Origin: Takakia lepidozioides
Taxonomy: Eukaryota > Streptophyta > Takakiopsida > Takakiales > Takakiaceae
NCBI GenBank assembly: GCA_030704615.1
Contig: CM060734.1
Location: forward strand, 27,978,042-28,042,041
Direction: 5' to 3'
DNA: 64,000 bases
The notes under the pieces: model-generated
What the model saw: only the letters and a program-made list of their open reading frames with translations
Database searches by the model: none
Told to the model about the DNA's origin: nothing
Shown here: piece after piece, positions 49,408-59,689 of the stretch
How positions within the stretch are numbered: the stretch's first letter is position 1
Layout of the letters: every line of letters starts with the position of its first letter
Made by a program: the position numbers and the translations under genes

Positions 49408-49434
49408 ATGTAAATGCGGCGCCGAATTTCCATC
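49408..49434. repeat. Hybrid palindrome at the start of an ORF
   Basis: GATGTAAATGCGGCGCCG then AATTTCCATC. It combines the ATGCGG arm of the 48-kb cluster with the CGGCGCCG centre and TTTCCATCC arm of the 24-kb satellite, which links the two palindrome families. Confidence 0.7.
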
Positions 49435-50250
49435 CGGGGGGATGGACTTCGGTGGCAGATCTCAAACTATAACTTGTTGATGAGAAAGATGTATGGGTTC
49501 ATCCACCGCCGGCGTGATGAACACGTTCCACCTCCGTCGGTGGGTACGTGGGACCCAGATGCTCCATTATTGGAGGCCGGACTGCTCTTCCGCTTCGCAT
49601 CATTTCCAAAATCTAAGGGCTTCGTAGCTGTCCGCAAGGTCATTGTCATCTGCATCCAAGTCGTCCTCAAGTCCTCCTTTGCAAGGATGCCATGCTTCCG
49701 GAACCGGGACGACTGCCCATTTGGAGGCATCGATTATGCAATGTGTTCGGCCACATCGGGAGACATTGTTATCTGGTACACAGATTACAGAGAAGATACT
49801 GGTTCGATTGTGGAAACATTGGTGGCTTTTGAGTATATCCTAGGCCACTACGCCTTCGAGCGGGGTGACGATCTTGGTCTGAGGAGTCCGTGGCTCCTGC
49901 GCATCCTCGATTCCGATTTTCCCAGCTACGACGGTCACCCATGCAGAAGAAGGCGCACTGCTATGCTGTTGCGGTGGAACTGCTGCCACTGGACGTGGGT
50001 GGACTCCATCGGAGAGACCTATTCTCCTCAAGGAGTGCGCTCCTCTTCTCCATTGTATGGGGACATTCGCATTGGTGTGGACGACGAAAACGTGAAGATT
50101 TCCATATTCGATGGTGGTATGATTGAAGGGCAGGACATTGTGGTGAACATCACTAGGGGCGGTACAACGGCTGCAATCGACTTTACATGGAGGAGCCCCA
50201 TGACTCATGAGCTAGTTCTGAGAGCAGTCGAAGTCCCATTGACAACGTGA
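49414..50250 (+). CDS. Unknown protein, 278 codons
   Basis: The longest unbroken frame in this part that is not clearly from a retroelement. I do not recognise it. It has a basic start (MRRRISIRG), then LLFRFASFPKSKGFVAVRKV, CFRNRDDCPFGG, DIVIWYTDYRED, a Cys/Arg-rich patch (HPCRRRRTAMLLRWNCCHW) and a beta-rich end (VKISIFDGGMIEGQDIVVNI). The first ATG lies inside the palindrome at 49408-49434; a second in-frame ATG at 49483 (MRKMYGFIHRRRDE) may be the true start. No signal peptide or membrane segment is clear. It could be a single-exon gene or one exon of a longer gene. Confidence 0.45.
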   Translation: MRRRISIRGDGLRWQISNYNLLMRKMYGFIHRRRDEHVPPPSVGTWDPDAPLLEAGLLFRFASFPKSKGFVAVRKVIVICIQVVLKSSFARMPCFRNRDDCPFGGIDYAMCSATSGDIVIWYTDYREDTGSIVETLVAFEYILGHYAFERGDDLGLRSPWLLRILDSDFPSYDGHPCRRRRTAMLLRWNCCHWTWVDSIGETYSPQGVRSSSPLYGDIRIGVDDENVKISIFDGGMIEGQDIVVNITRGGTTAAIDFTWRSPMTHELVLRAVEVPLTT

Positions 50251-50860
50251 CTTGTATTCAGTAGGCACAGGGCTAAAGATTTGACTGCACAATCAGCACA
50301 GTAGACGTGCTTCAAATGCAATTCATGTGGATCAATAAAAACCTCATTGTGCCCTCTTTTTATTCTATTCTGTGTCCATCGTTCCCAGAATGCGTCATTG
50401 CTCATTTCGTTTGGGATTGGGAGTGTGGGTGGATTTTGCAAGTGGCTGGTAGGCTGAAATGGGCCCCCATTGTACAGAGCAGTACCACCCTACCATTCGC
50501 GAAACATTGCCTTTCAATATATAATTCTAAATAACATTGCCGAACCTCCTTCATCGGGAGGTCGTTCTCCCCCTATGACCGTGGCACCCTAAACCCTATT
50601 CCCGCGGACACTCATTTCCGGAAAATAGTGCTGCTCATGTTTTTTTCCACACTTACGACTCTGCTCATGGCTCATGCCGCTCATGGCTCATGGCTCATGA
50701 AATAGCAGCCCCCCATCACAGCCCACCACAGTCTAACATAGCATATCACAGCTCACCACAGCTTGACACAGCCTGTCACAGCCCAACACAACCCACACAG
50801 GTTGCACAGTCCATAGGGTTAGTGACAGGTGGACGCGGGTTAACGTCATAAAAGTGGCCA
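50251..50860. repeat. Gene-free stretch with CTCATGG and CACAGCC repeats
   Basis: At 50650-50700 CTCATGG-type units are repeated. At 50705-50800 a CACAGCCCAC/TCACAGC minisatellite appears, the same core as at 15430-16010 and in the LTRs at 54774 and 58534. No coding sequence. Confidence 0.55.
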
Positions 50861-51580
50861 GTGAGTGTAAAGGCAGTTTGGAAGTCAAACTTGGAGAATG
50901 TGCCACGCGGACAGAGGGAGACGGGAGAGTGTTGGAATTCAAACACGTGGCCTAAGGGGCAAAGCACTCCGCATTGCATGTACTGCAATAGCGGGCGCCA
51001 TCATGCAAGAAGACAAGCAGGGCCGTCAAAGTACCTACCTGGTACATCAGCCGAAACTAATTACGGGCCCATTAATGCGTCCAAAGAACAGGTCACGGAA
51101 CCCTTTACGCGTCCGGCAAAGGGGGACCTTTGCCACATATGCAGTCCTAGTGGGCATTCCAAGTTGGAATGTGAACAGATGAGGGTAAAATTGAGAAGTT
51201 ACCCAATGAGGCAAAGGCCAATTAGCAACGTGAATTTTATGCAAGTGGTTCCATTCAAGAAACAAGAACAAGAAATTAAAAAAGTTATGAGCGGAAGAGT
51301 AGGGGTCGCTCCGGATAACCAGCGTCTCGACGGGAGGGGCAATCAAAGCTATAGCTTTGTAGCTATGGCGGATATCACAGACTATACGCTAGCTCTACTT
51401 CTTACGCAGTGGCGCAAGGACGGACGGGTTGAAAGTACATTCTCTCTCACTCACTATTTGCAAGCCCCACAGGCACTCACTTGCCTGTTCCATTCTGTGC
51501 CAACCATACTTTCATGCTTTAAGCCGTGCAAGCTTTCCTACAGCTATTCCAAACAAGGCCTTCTTGTTTGTCCAAGATGA
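50861..51580 (+). CDS. CCHC zinc-knuckle protein, gag-like
   Basis: An open frame of 239 codons. It has CMYCNSGRHHARR, a possible degenerate knuckle, and then a perfect zinc knuckle CHICSPSGHSKLEC. The spacing C-x2-C-x4-H-x4-C is typical of retroelement gag, so this is likely the nucleocapsid part of a gag gene whose other parts are missing. It lies just upstream of the coiled-coil ORF (ATG 51577) and may belong to the same element. The ATG is uncertain because the frame may be open further upstream. Confidence 0.45.
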   Translation: MSVKAVWKSNLENVPRGQRETGECWNSNTWPKGQSTPHCMYCNSGRHHARRQAGPSKYLPGTSAETNYGPINASKEQVTEPFTRPAKGDLCHICSPSGHSKLECEQMRVKLRSYPMRQRPISNVNFMQVVPFKKQEQEIKKVMSGRVGVAPDNQRLDGRGNQSYSFVAMADITDYTLALLLTQWRKDGRVESTFSLTHYLQAPQALTCLFHSVPTILSCFKPCKLSYSYSKQGLLVCPR

Positions 51581-54500
51581 AGAGAATTAGAGGGTCGGAG
51601 GATCTCAGGATGAAGAGCACGACGATTCTACAGAAGTAGACAATCGCTACACCGCAGGCAGTGCAGCTGTTGAAGGAGTTGAGATTGGAGGGGTTGCTAC
51701 GCAAATAGTGGCCTTTGCATCATCTGGGGTTGATGATCCAATTCATCTAGAACTTTGAGCCTCGGACAGGAGTTACCCAGGTGAAGGGCGTAGATATAGA
51801 GGTTACTCCGCAGTACTTGCAACAACTGTTTGAATTGCCATCTGGTGCTGAGTATCCAGAGTTGAGGGAAATTGGCCAAATGCTGAGCATTCTCTTTGCC
51901 ATGAAACAGAACCAACAATATCTTAGCAGATCTTTCACGGAGGAGGTGCTCAAAGCTTTGAGAGGGGAGGATGTAGCCTGGGCGGAGATGATGTATAGTG
52001 GTCTGGTGGAGGAGATGAAACGGTTACAAAATACTACTGCCAAGTCCGCGATCATTGTGTCTGGCCCAATTATTGCACAGATTATCTTTGATTCTTGCTT
52101 GCTTGATGCGCGAGAACGCAAACTAATGGGGGTGTTTGAGACAACCACAACTGCAGTTGAGGAGCAGGGCTCTTCACAAGGTGAAGGGGGGTTGGAGGGG
52201 CAGCGCCAGTCCAAGAGACAGAAGAGGGACACAACTATAGTGGCGGATCCACTGGCCACAAGAAATCCACATGATGATGTTTCCATAGCTCCTGTATAGG
52301 ATGAGGAGCAGCAGCACAGGGGGTTGTTGTTACTGGAAGCACGGCCTTCAGCAAGGGAGTCACCTCAGTACCACAGCCACCACAGCCAGTTGACCCGGTT
52401 GCCCCATGGGTAACTCAAATTGTACATGCTGTCACACCAGAGCCTCTTACTGTGGAGGGAGATGGGTTGGACATTCCCACTACAGAGCAAGTAGTGGCGG
52501 AAATTGAGAAGGGTGACCTTCTCTATGAAAACTCTGGCATGGTCGGAGAACCAATAGTACCAAAGATGTAGAGTCTAACCAAGGAAATCCCTGATGTGCA
52601 AGTTTTGCCCAAACCTGTGGCGGAGGTTAAAGGGGTAGAGTGTAAGGGAACTGCAGCACCTGTGGAGGATGAGGTTGCTCAGGAAGAAGATCCTGTGATC
52701 ATGGCCTGACTGGTTTGTGAAACATCAAATTGTGGAGGATCAGGGAGAACAGCAGCAAGTTCTCCATGAAGACCCATAGCAGGCCATGCTTATGAGTTCC
52801 ATAAGCATGACACTTAATTTGTTGGGCACCTATGTGAAGTCCCATGTTCCTTCCACACAATTGGCAGCATTGAGGGAGGAGCTCAAGCAAGAGTTTGAGG
52901 CAAGAATTGCCACTGAGTGTGCAAATAAGGTGGATGTGGAGGCCAATCTTAAGTTGCAAAAAGAGTTGGAGGACACTCAATCTGCTCTACAGCTTGCGAA
53001 GGAAAACTTGATTGAAGCAGGTCTGGAGCATGAGAAGTTGCATGAAGTACATAAGCAACAGCTATACCGATTGCAGGTGAAGCATGAAGGCAAATTGCAG
53101 GAAGTGAAGTTGCTTCATACAAAGTTGGAAGCAGTTCATCAGAAAATGACCATTCAATGGCCACACTAACAACTACTCTGGAGCTGACTGCATTAGAAGT
53201 TAAGAATCAAGCTGAGAGATGTTTAATGGTGGAGGCTGAGTCGGTGGAGTAGGTGAAACTCATTGCTGACTTGAAGGCTACTATCGGTCGCAATGAGGAT
53301 ACCTTTCAATAGTACAGTCGGATTGATGCCCAGAAGGACAGGTACATCCTTGAGTTGTAGCAAACACTCACAACACGAAAGAATGAGCTTTCTGTGACTA
53401 ACAAGGCATGGAAGGAAGCCAATAATTTGTTTGCTGCCTATGCAGCTCTGGTTGAACCTCATGCGAAGCGCATGGAGAGTTTACAGCAGCAGTTGGAAAC
53501 ATATAGACTCAAGGAGGAGTAGGATCTCCGTGGTGCTACACAAGACTTGGTGGATAGTCATCTTTTGCAAGAGTGGTTAACACAAGGACCAACGTCAGGA
53601 GGGACAGTGGCGCCAATATCACAGCAACCACAGCAGGTTGCCACTGTTGATACCATGGCACTGCAGCAATCTGAGGTTTGGGGGGATGCTTCTTTTAACC
53701 CACCTACTACTCCTGCTGCACTTGAGTACAATCGGGCTATGATTATGCCCTTCAACCAAATTCCCATTGTTATGGATTTGGCTTGAAAAGAATTCAGTCC
53801 TCCAGAGTCTTTGGCACATTATTATTAGATCATGCGCATTTGGTTGCTAGTGACAACTCGGACTAAGGTTCTTCCGAATAACCGACCCATTGAAGATCAC
53901 CATTTTGCATGGTACTGGTTTGAGGCAGGCACCATGCTGAAGGAATTAATTGCCTTCCAGATTGTTCATGGGTACATCTACACCAAGACCAAGGAGGTAC
54001 CTAGTTTGGTCATGGGTTGTGGACTATACTATGCTGCTTGTTTCATTTCATGCTATCGCATTGAGCAGCAAAAGATGCAGATGCGATTTCAGACTTATTC
54101 CAAGTCTGAGGATCATTGGGTGTTACCTTCAGTTCCATCCCATACATATCTGTATGATGTGAAGATCATGCTGGAGAAGGATTCCCAACTTCGTTCTTGG
54201 TTCAATTTTGCTTTAGAGAACTTGGCCAAATAAAACTTGGGTCTTGACCACATTTTTTCTAAGGGACATGAGGCCAAGAAATGGTTACACTGTTCCAATG
54301 TCATTGGCACACCCCTCACCTATACAGACAAGGAGCTATGGGAGTACACTAATTTTGCCCACAAGAGATTGATACAAGTTTTAAAGTTTAAGCTTCCAGA
54401 CATGGCCACGTAGGATTCCTGAGACGCCACAGAAGGTCAAAACACCGAAAGGCCACCGGGGGGGAGATGATTTTGATACTACTGGTTCTATGGAGGAACC

Positions 54501-54735
54501 TTTTGACATGGCTGAGGACTATGCGATACAAATGGCAGAGAAGAAATGACGGGGATCTCCTATGCCTGAGAAGTTACCTCCTTATCAACCAAAGGAAGGG
54601 CAGTCATTTCCATTTGGTGGACAGTCATCTCCACCAGCCAGTGACAGGGCTCGGGCTCGCACACAGAGCCCTCCACGAGACTCTCACCGACAGAAGGGTG
54701 CTCGTTCACAAAGGTTTGCTGATCCTAAACAGTAA
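51577..54735 (+). pseudogene. Coiled-coil retroelement ORF with many in-frame TAG codons
   Basis: A long protein-like frame from ATG 51577 to a natural-looking TAA at 54733. The N-terminal part (VKGVDIEVTPQYLQQLFELP) resembles the plant retroelement 'putative plant transposon protein' domain; that name is inference. A Pro/Val-rich linker follows, then a coiled coil at about 52850-53520 (KLQKELEDTQSALQLAKENL), a Gln-rich stretch, a conserved block with MRIWLLVTTRT and EDHHFAWYWFEAG, and a basic Arg/Ser-rich tail (RARARTQSPPRDSHRQKG). In-frame stops: TAG at 51637, 51706, 51748, 52297, 52569, 52777, 53250, 53310, 53358, 53520, 53826 and 54411; TGA at 52707, 53784, 54420 and one near 54547; TAA at 54231. 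Frame changes occur near 52310, 52708, 53160 and 54460. A purine tract and LTR follow directly. Confidence 0.6.
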
Positions 54736-54773
54736 ACCGTGAGGACACGGCTTTTTGAGAGGGGGAGGGATAA

Positions 54774-55615
54774 TGTTAGAGGGCTGTCTGGGACTTGGAT
54801 AGTTTTACGGGTTCTGTGGGGTACCCTCAATTTTGCGCAGACTTACGGATGGTAGACTTAGACCAACACAGGCCTTAGGGGTGGTAGACAGGTTTACACA
54901 GTCAGTCACAGCCTTACACAGTTAGACACAGCTTGACACAGCCTGACACAGCTTGTCACAGCCTTACACGGCCTATCACAGCCCGACACAGCCCGACACA
55001 GTCCGACACAGCCAGTCACAGCTCGGCATAGTCGCAGCCCGACACAGTTTGGCATAGCCCATCACAACATTCACAGGGAACGGTTATTATTGGCAGGGAA
55101 TGACTGTGTGGGAACGACATCTGCAGAGGGAACATGCATTCTGTCTTGAATGACAGTTAGTTAGTTAGGCGGTTAGAAGAGCTTGCAGGTAGAATAGGTG
55201 GAGTAGCAACAGAGGGGGACACTTCTTGGATCACGACTTGGTCATCGGGGAGGGAAGGACGATCTGGAGTAGGGGAATGAAGAGCGCAATGGGGGAGGAG
55301 ACACGATCTGGTGATGCTTGATGAATGCAAGCTGTAGAGTTGTACTGTAGAACAGATTAGAGACACCATGGCTTCGGCCCGATATTTGATAGATATTAAT
55401 CTGATACATACTTCATACTCACACTGTGTAGAGAGACCTGAGTGAAGCTATGGAATGAATGGATGAGTGGATGGAACTTGGTAGGTTGCTAAAGCAATCT
55501 GATACTTAATTATAGACAATAAGGTAACTTGCTAACATGAATGCTTTATCTATGGGATTGGGAGTTCCCACTCTCGGATAGCGAGGCGTGGTGTTGAGTA
55601 AAAGCCCGCTCTACA
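54774..55615 (+). repeat. LTR 1 (TGTTAGAG family)
   Basis: It starts TGTTAGAGGGC three bases after a purine tract (GAGAGGGGGAGGGA at 54757) and ends GCCCGCTCTACA. It contains the CACAGCC-type minisatellite at 54895-55070. It matches LTR 3 (58534-59543) and, inverted, LTR 2. As the 3' LTR of the coiled-coil element it is in the right place. Confidence 0.7.
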
Positions 55616-55619
55616 TTAC

Positions 55620-56874
55620 TCTTTTCCACAACCTTGACCACACTTTTCAATTTCTCAAACTCACCGGTACATGCATGACGACTCCATTGGTGACATGGAT
55701 ATGCGCCCTTTGTAGAAATGGTTCAATATCTTTCTTCTTCCTGTCTCTTCTGGCTCGGGAATTTTTTCAGGACTGGTGCTTCTTGGGAAGAGAAACTGAC
55801 CCGAGGCACGTGTTTGTTCCTCTGGAAGCTCCTCTTGTGGTGTTGCAATGTCTTCGCCTTGTGAACTTGGACCGCCCTTCTGATTTGGAGGTACCACCGG
55901 TGTTCTTACTTTAGGGAGTCGTCGTATCTCTCTAATCTCGTGATGCGCCATTAATTGATTCAACTATTCCAAGACCGCCTCCTCATCATCACAAATAATC
56001 TCAAGCAAATTGTTAGAAGGCAATGCAGTTGACCCCTGCTCCTTTTTCATCCTACAGTCCTGTTCGAAGTGTCCTAGTAGCTTACAAAGGGTGCATCTGA
56101 TTCCACAATTTCTGTCCGGTGACCAAAGTGTTGATTGCATTTGCGCATTTCACCGGAGTCTTTTGTGTTGGACAGAACGCAGCCACATGACCCTCCTGCT
56201 GGAAGAGGTTACACAATCGGTTTCCACGAACTGGAGTCTAACTACCAGAACTTTCAGCGTATGCACCCTTCTTTTCAAAAAACTTGGTTAGCGTAACATT
56301 GAGAGCATCTAGGCGTTTATCAATTGGGCCAGTCACTAAGACCTCTTCTACGTCAAGTCTCCTTCCAAAGGTTTGAATGGTGTTTCCCCAATTTTGAACA
56401 GCCCCCTTTCCACTTGTATGGAGGTTTCGACCGCCTCATCTACACTCTGAAATCTGGTTCCTAGCATAAGCTTCATAATCTCATGCCTAAGACCCCCCAT
56501 AAACCTTCGACGTTGCTTTAGCTCAGGGATCTATCCCTTCACAAAGAGCCTATTCAAACGATCAAAGTAAGCCTGAACCCTCTGTTTTGGCTCCTGCTTA
56601 ATTTCATCCATCTTCATCTTTAGTTCGGCCATATCCACGTGCCCAAATTTTGCCAACATTGCTACTTGTAAATTGTCCCATCAACTGGCTTGGGGTTTTG
56701 ACACCTAAACCAGTCATCAGCCTTTCCTTTGAGGTTTAACCTTGCTACCTTGAAGATCTTGTCATCCAACAGGTCCCTTACATCACCTGCCATCTGTAAT
56801 TTCTCGATCCAGTCCATCACATCCTCGGACTCCCTACCTTGATATGGAGCATCTACTCCGTATGGACTTGCCAT
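55620..56874 (-). pseudogene. Gag, inverted gypsy element
   Basis: ATG at 56874 (MASPYGVDAPYQGRE), then VMDWIEKLQMAGDV and LNLKGKADDWF, a typical retrotransposon gag start. After an in-frame TAG at about 56660 the same frame gives EPKQRVQAYFDRLNRLF and FMGGLRHEIMKLML, the conserved gag helices. Further on, in shifted frames, come two knuckles: CNLFQQEGHVAAFC (second Cys replaced by Phe) and CTLCKLLGHFEQDC (intact). It is cut off at 55615 by LTR 1. Its 5' LTR would be LTR 2. Confidence 0.65.
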
Positions 56875-57315
56875 GTTGTTACACTATTAGTTTGGTTAGT
56901 GTTAAATGATGGGGTGTACACTGATACACTGATGTTTCTAAGCTTAATCGACAGACATCCGGTTACCATTCTGTATCAGTTCTTGTCTTCCACTCACGGT
57001 GACTCTTCTAGACATCGCGGATATCATTACCCAACTATAAGCTACTCGCGTCCACGGCACCATCGTAACCCTATTCCCAACATGTATGACTTGTACACAG
57101 AGGTCTCCATTATGCGCTCTTGACGATTGATGGTAAAATGCCGGTCTCAGGTTGGCATACGGTGATACATCTATACCATACAAAATTAGTACGTCTCCTA
57201 CTTCTGGATGATCAGTAACTAGTGATTGATCTATACCTAGCATTCTTCACTAATCCTACCAGTGCCTTACTATACCTCTCAGAGTGTTCTCATATGACAA
57301 GATCTATCGTTTCAC
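56875..57315 (-). other. Leader between LTR 2 and the inverted gag
   Basis: About 440 bases with no coding sequence. No primer-binding site like that of LTR 3 is seen directly after the LTR 2 end (GTGAAACGATAG on the minus strand). Confidence 0.4.
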
Positions 57316-58363
57316 TGTTGAGCGGCTTTTACTCACCCATCCCTTCGCTATCTGAGGTGGAAACTCCAAGATAGAAGAGTTGGATATCTCTAAGTACTCC
57401 CCCCGCTCAGAACAATCAGTCATGACCTACAGCTAGTGTATCATGGGGGTGCTTCCCTATATCTATTCCTTCTTGTATTCATGTTTAGTAAGTTACCTTA
57501 CTGCCTAGGTTTAAGTATTAGATTGCTTCTGCAATCTACAATGTTCCATCTACTTAAGCATTCATTCCACAGCTTCACTCAGATCTCTCTACACAGTGTA
57601 AATATGAAATAGGAATCATATTAATATCTATCAAGTATCAGGCCGAAGCCATGGTGTCTCTATTCTGCCTATAGTACACCTCTACAGCTTGCATGTATCA
57701 AGCATCAATAGATCGTCTCTCCTCCTCCGTGTTCTCTCCATCCCAGTGCTCCAAGATTGTGCTCTTCCCCCGTGATGCCAGAAGTCATCCAATAAGTGAT
57801 GGATCCCCCCCATGTAGCAACTCTGCATAATGTATCTACAAGGTGTTCTAACCGCCTAAGTAACTAACTGCCAGCCAAGACAGTGGTAAGTACTGTCGTT
57901 CCCTTTGCTGTTGACGTTCCCACACACTCGTTCCCTGCCAATGATAACCACTCCCTGTGACAAGCTGTGACTTGTGTGATGCTGTGACGGGCTGTATCAA
58001 GTTGTGTCGGGCTATGACTGACTGTGTCAGGCTGTGACTAACTGTATCGGGCTGTGACTGGCTGTGTCAGGCTGTGACTAATTGTGTCGGGCTGTGACTG
58101 GCTGTGTCAGACTGTGACTGGTTGTGTCGGCTGTGTGCTGTGTCAGACCATGTTAGGCTGTGTCGGGCTGTGACTGACTGTGACTGTGCCTGACTCTGGC
58201 TAACTGTGACAGGTTGTGATAGGTTGTATAAGCCTTTGACTGCTGACTATGTGAGCCTGTTACCACCCCTAAGGCCTGTGTTGGTTTGAGTCTACCACCC
58301 TTAAGTCTGCGCAAAATTAAGGGTACCCCACAGCCCGTAAAGCTATCTAAGGATCTAGGATCA
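57316..58363 (-). repeat. LTR 2, inverted
   Basis: On the minus strand it ends AGTAAAAGCCGCTCAACA at 57316 and contains the minisatellite (57950-58250, seen as GGCTGTGACTG on the plus strand) and the GGTACCC block shared with LTRs 1 and 3. Its first about 25 bases differ from the TGTTAGAGG start of the others (TGATCCTAG instead) and no purine tract precedes it, so this end is rearranged. Confidence 0.6.
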
Positions 58364-58533
58364 TTAAAAAAGTCCTTTGCGAACGAGCACCCTTTTGCTG
58401 GTGAGAGTCCCTCAGAGGGCTCTGTGTATGAGCCCGAGCCGTGTCTTTGGCTGGTGGAAATGACTATCGACTAGATGGAGCTGACTGGCCTGTGTTAGGT
58501 TGATATGGTGGCAATTTCTTAGGCATAGGAGAT
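58364..58533 (-). pseudogene. End of a coiled-coil-type ORF upstream of LTR 2
   Basis: The minus strand reads ARARTQSPLRDSHQQKGARSQ in shortened form, the same Arg/Ser tail as at 54650-54730 (RARARTQSPPRDSHRQKG). LTR 2 therefore has the end of a coiled-coil ORF on one side and gag on the other. The remaining bases up to LTR 3 match nothing I recognise. Confidence 0.55.
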
Positions 58534-59543
58534 TGTTAGAGGACTGCTTGGGACTTAGACGCTTTTACGGGATCTGTGGGGTACCCTTAATTTTTACACA
58601 GACTGAGACCAACAGGAGCCTTAGGGGTGACAGCAACAGGCTTTAGGGGGAAACACAGCCAACACAGCCCGTCGCAGTCCAACACAGCCCGTCACAGCCA
58701 AACACAGCCCGTCATAGCCCAACACAGTCGCACAGCCAATCACACAGCGCCGTTCACAAGCCCGACACAGTTGCACAGCCAGTCACAGCTCGACACAGCC
58801 CGACACAACCCAACACAGTCGCACAGCCAGTCACAACCCGTCATAGTTTCACACAACCAGTCACAGCTTGACACAGCTGTCACGACCATAGGGAACGGAT
58901 AGCATGACAGAGAACGACTGTGGGGAACAACATCTGCGAATGGAACATGTTAGTTCACGGATGACGGTTAGTGAGGGAAACGGTTAGAACAACGGGTAGG
59001 AAGATAAAGCCAGGAGTGAGGACTGGAAAATGATCACTATGGGGGAAGAGATCACTTCTGGAAGGACTTTGGGGGGGGGAATCACAACTTGGAAATGAAG
59101 CGGAGAGCGCATCTCTGAGCAGAAAGAGGGAGAGCAGGGAGGAGGAGAAGAACGATCTGTTGATACTTGCTGAATGCAAGAAGTAGAGTTGTAATGTAGA
59201 GCAGAATAGAGACACCATGGCTTCAGCCTGATACTTGATAGATATTAATCTGATACATACTTCATACTCACACCGTGTAGAGAGACCTAAGTGAAGTTGT
59301 GGAATGAATGGATGGAACTTGATAGATTTCTGAAACAAACTGATACTTAATTGCAGATAGTAAGGTAACTCGCTAACATGAATGCAGGAACCAGTACAAA
59401 TAGGAAACACCCCCATGATACACTAGCTGTAGGTCATGACTGATTGTTCTGAGCGGGCTGAGTGCTTAGAGATTTCCAACTCTTCTATCTTGGAGTTCCC
59501 ACCTCGGATAGCGAAGGGATGGGTGAGTAAAAGCCGCGCAACA
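58534..59543 (+). repeat. LTR 3, 5' LTR of the right-hand gypsy element
   Basis: It starts TGTTAGAGGACTGC and ends AAAGCCGCGCAACA. It carries the CACAGCC minisatellite at 58650-58880 and shares the GGTACCC block and downstream half with LTRs 1 and 2. It is directly followed by a primer-binding-site-like sequence and gag-pol, so it is a 5' LTR. Confidence 0.75.
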
Positions 59544-59545
59544 TT

Positions 59546-59563
59546 TGGCGACCATACTGGGGA
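59546..59563 (+). promoter_or_regulatory. Primer-binding site
   Basis: TGGCGACCATACTGGGGA begins two bases after LTR 3 ends. The TGGCGAC start and distance are those of tRNA primer-binding sites in plant LTR elements. The tRNA was not identified. Confidence 0.5.
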
Positions 59564-59689
59564 ACTGGGTCATGAACAACCAGATGTGACAGGCATTTGG
59601 TGGGATCATGGTGGATGGAGAATTAAAGAATTTGATGTGAATCAAATTCCCTGTGAAACTGAGAAGGAAAGATTGTCCAAACAATTCTT

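Noticed and set aside
51577-54735. Variant genetic code with TAG read as glutamine
   Set aside because: TGA and TAA also interrupt the frame, several frameshifts are present, and the TAG excess is explained by CAG to TAG deamination in methylated plant repeats. Kept only as an alternative to test.
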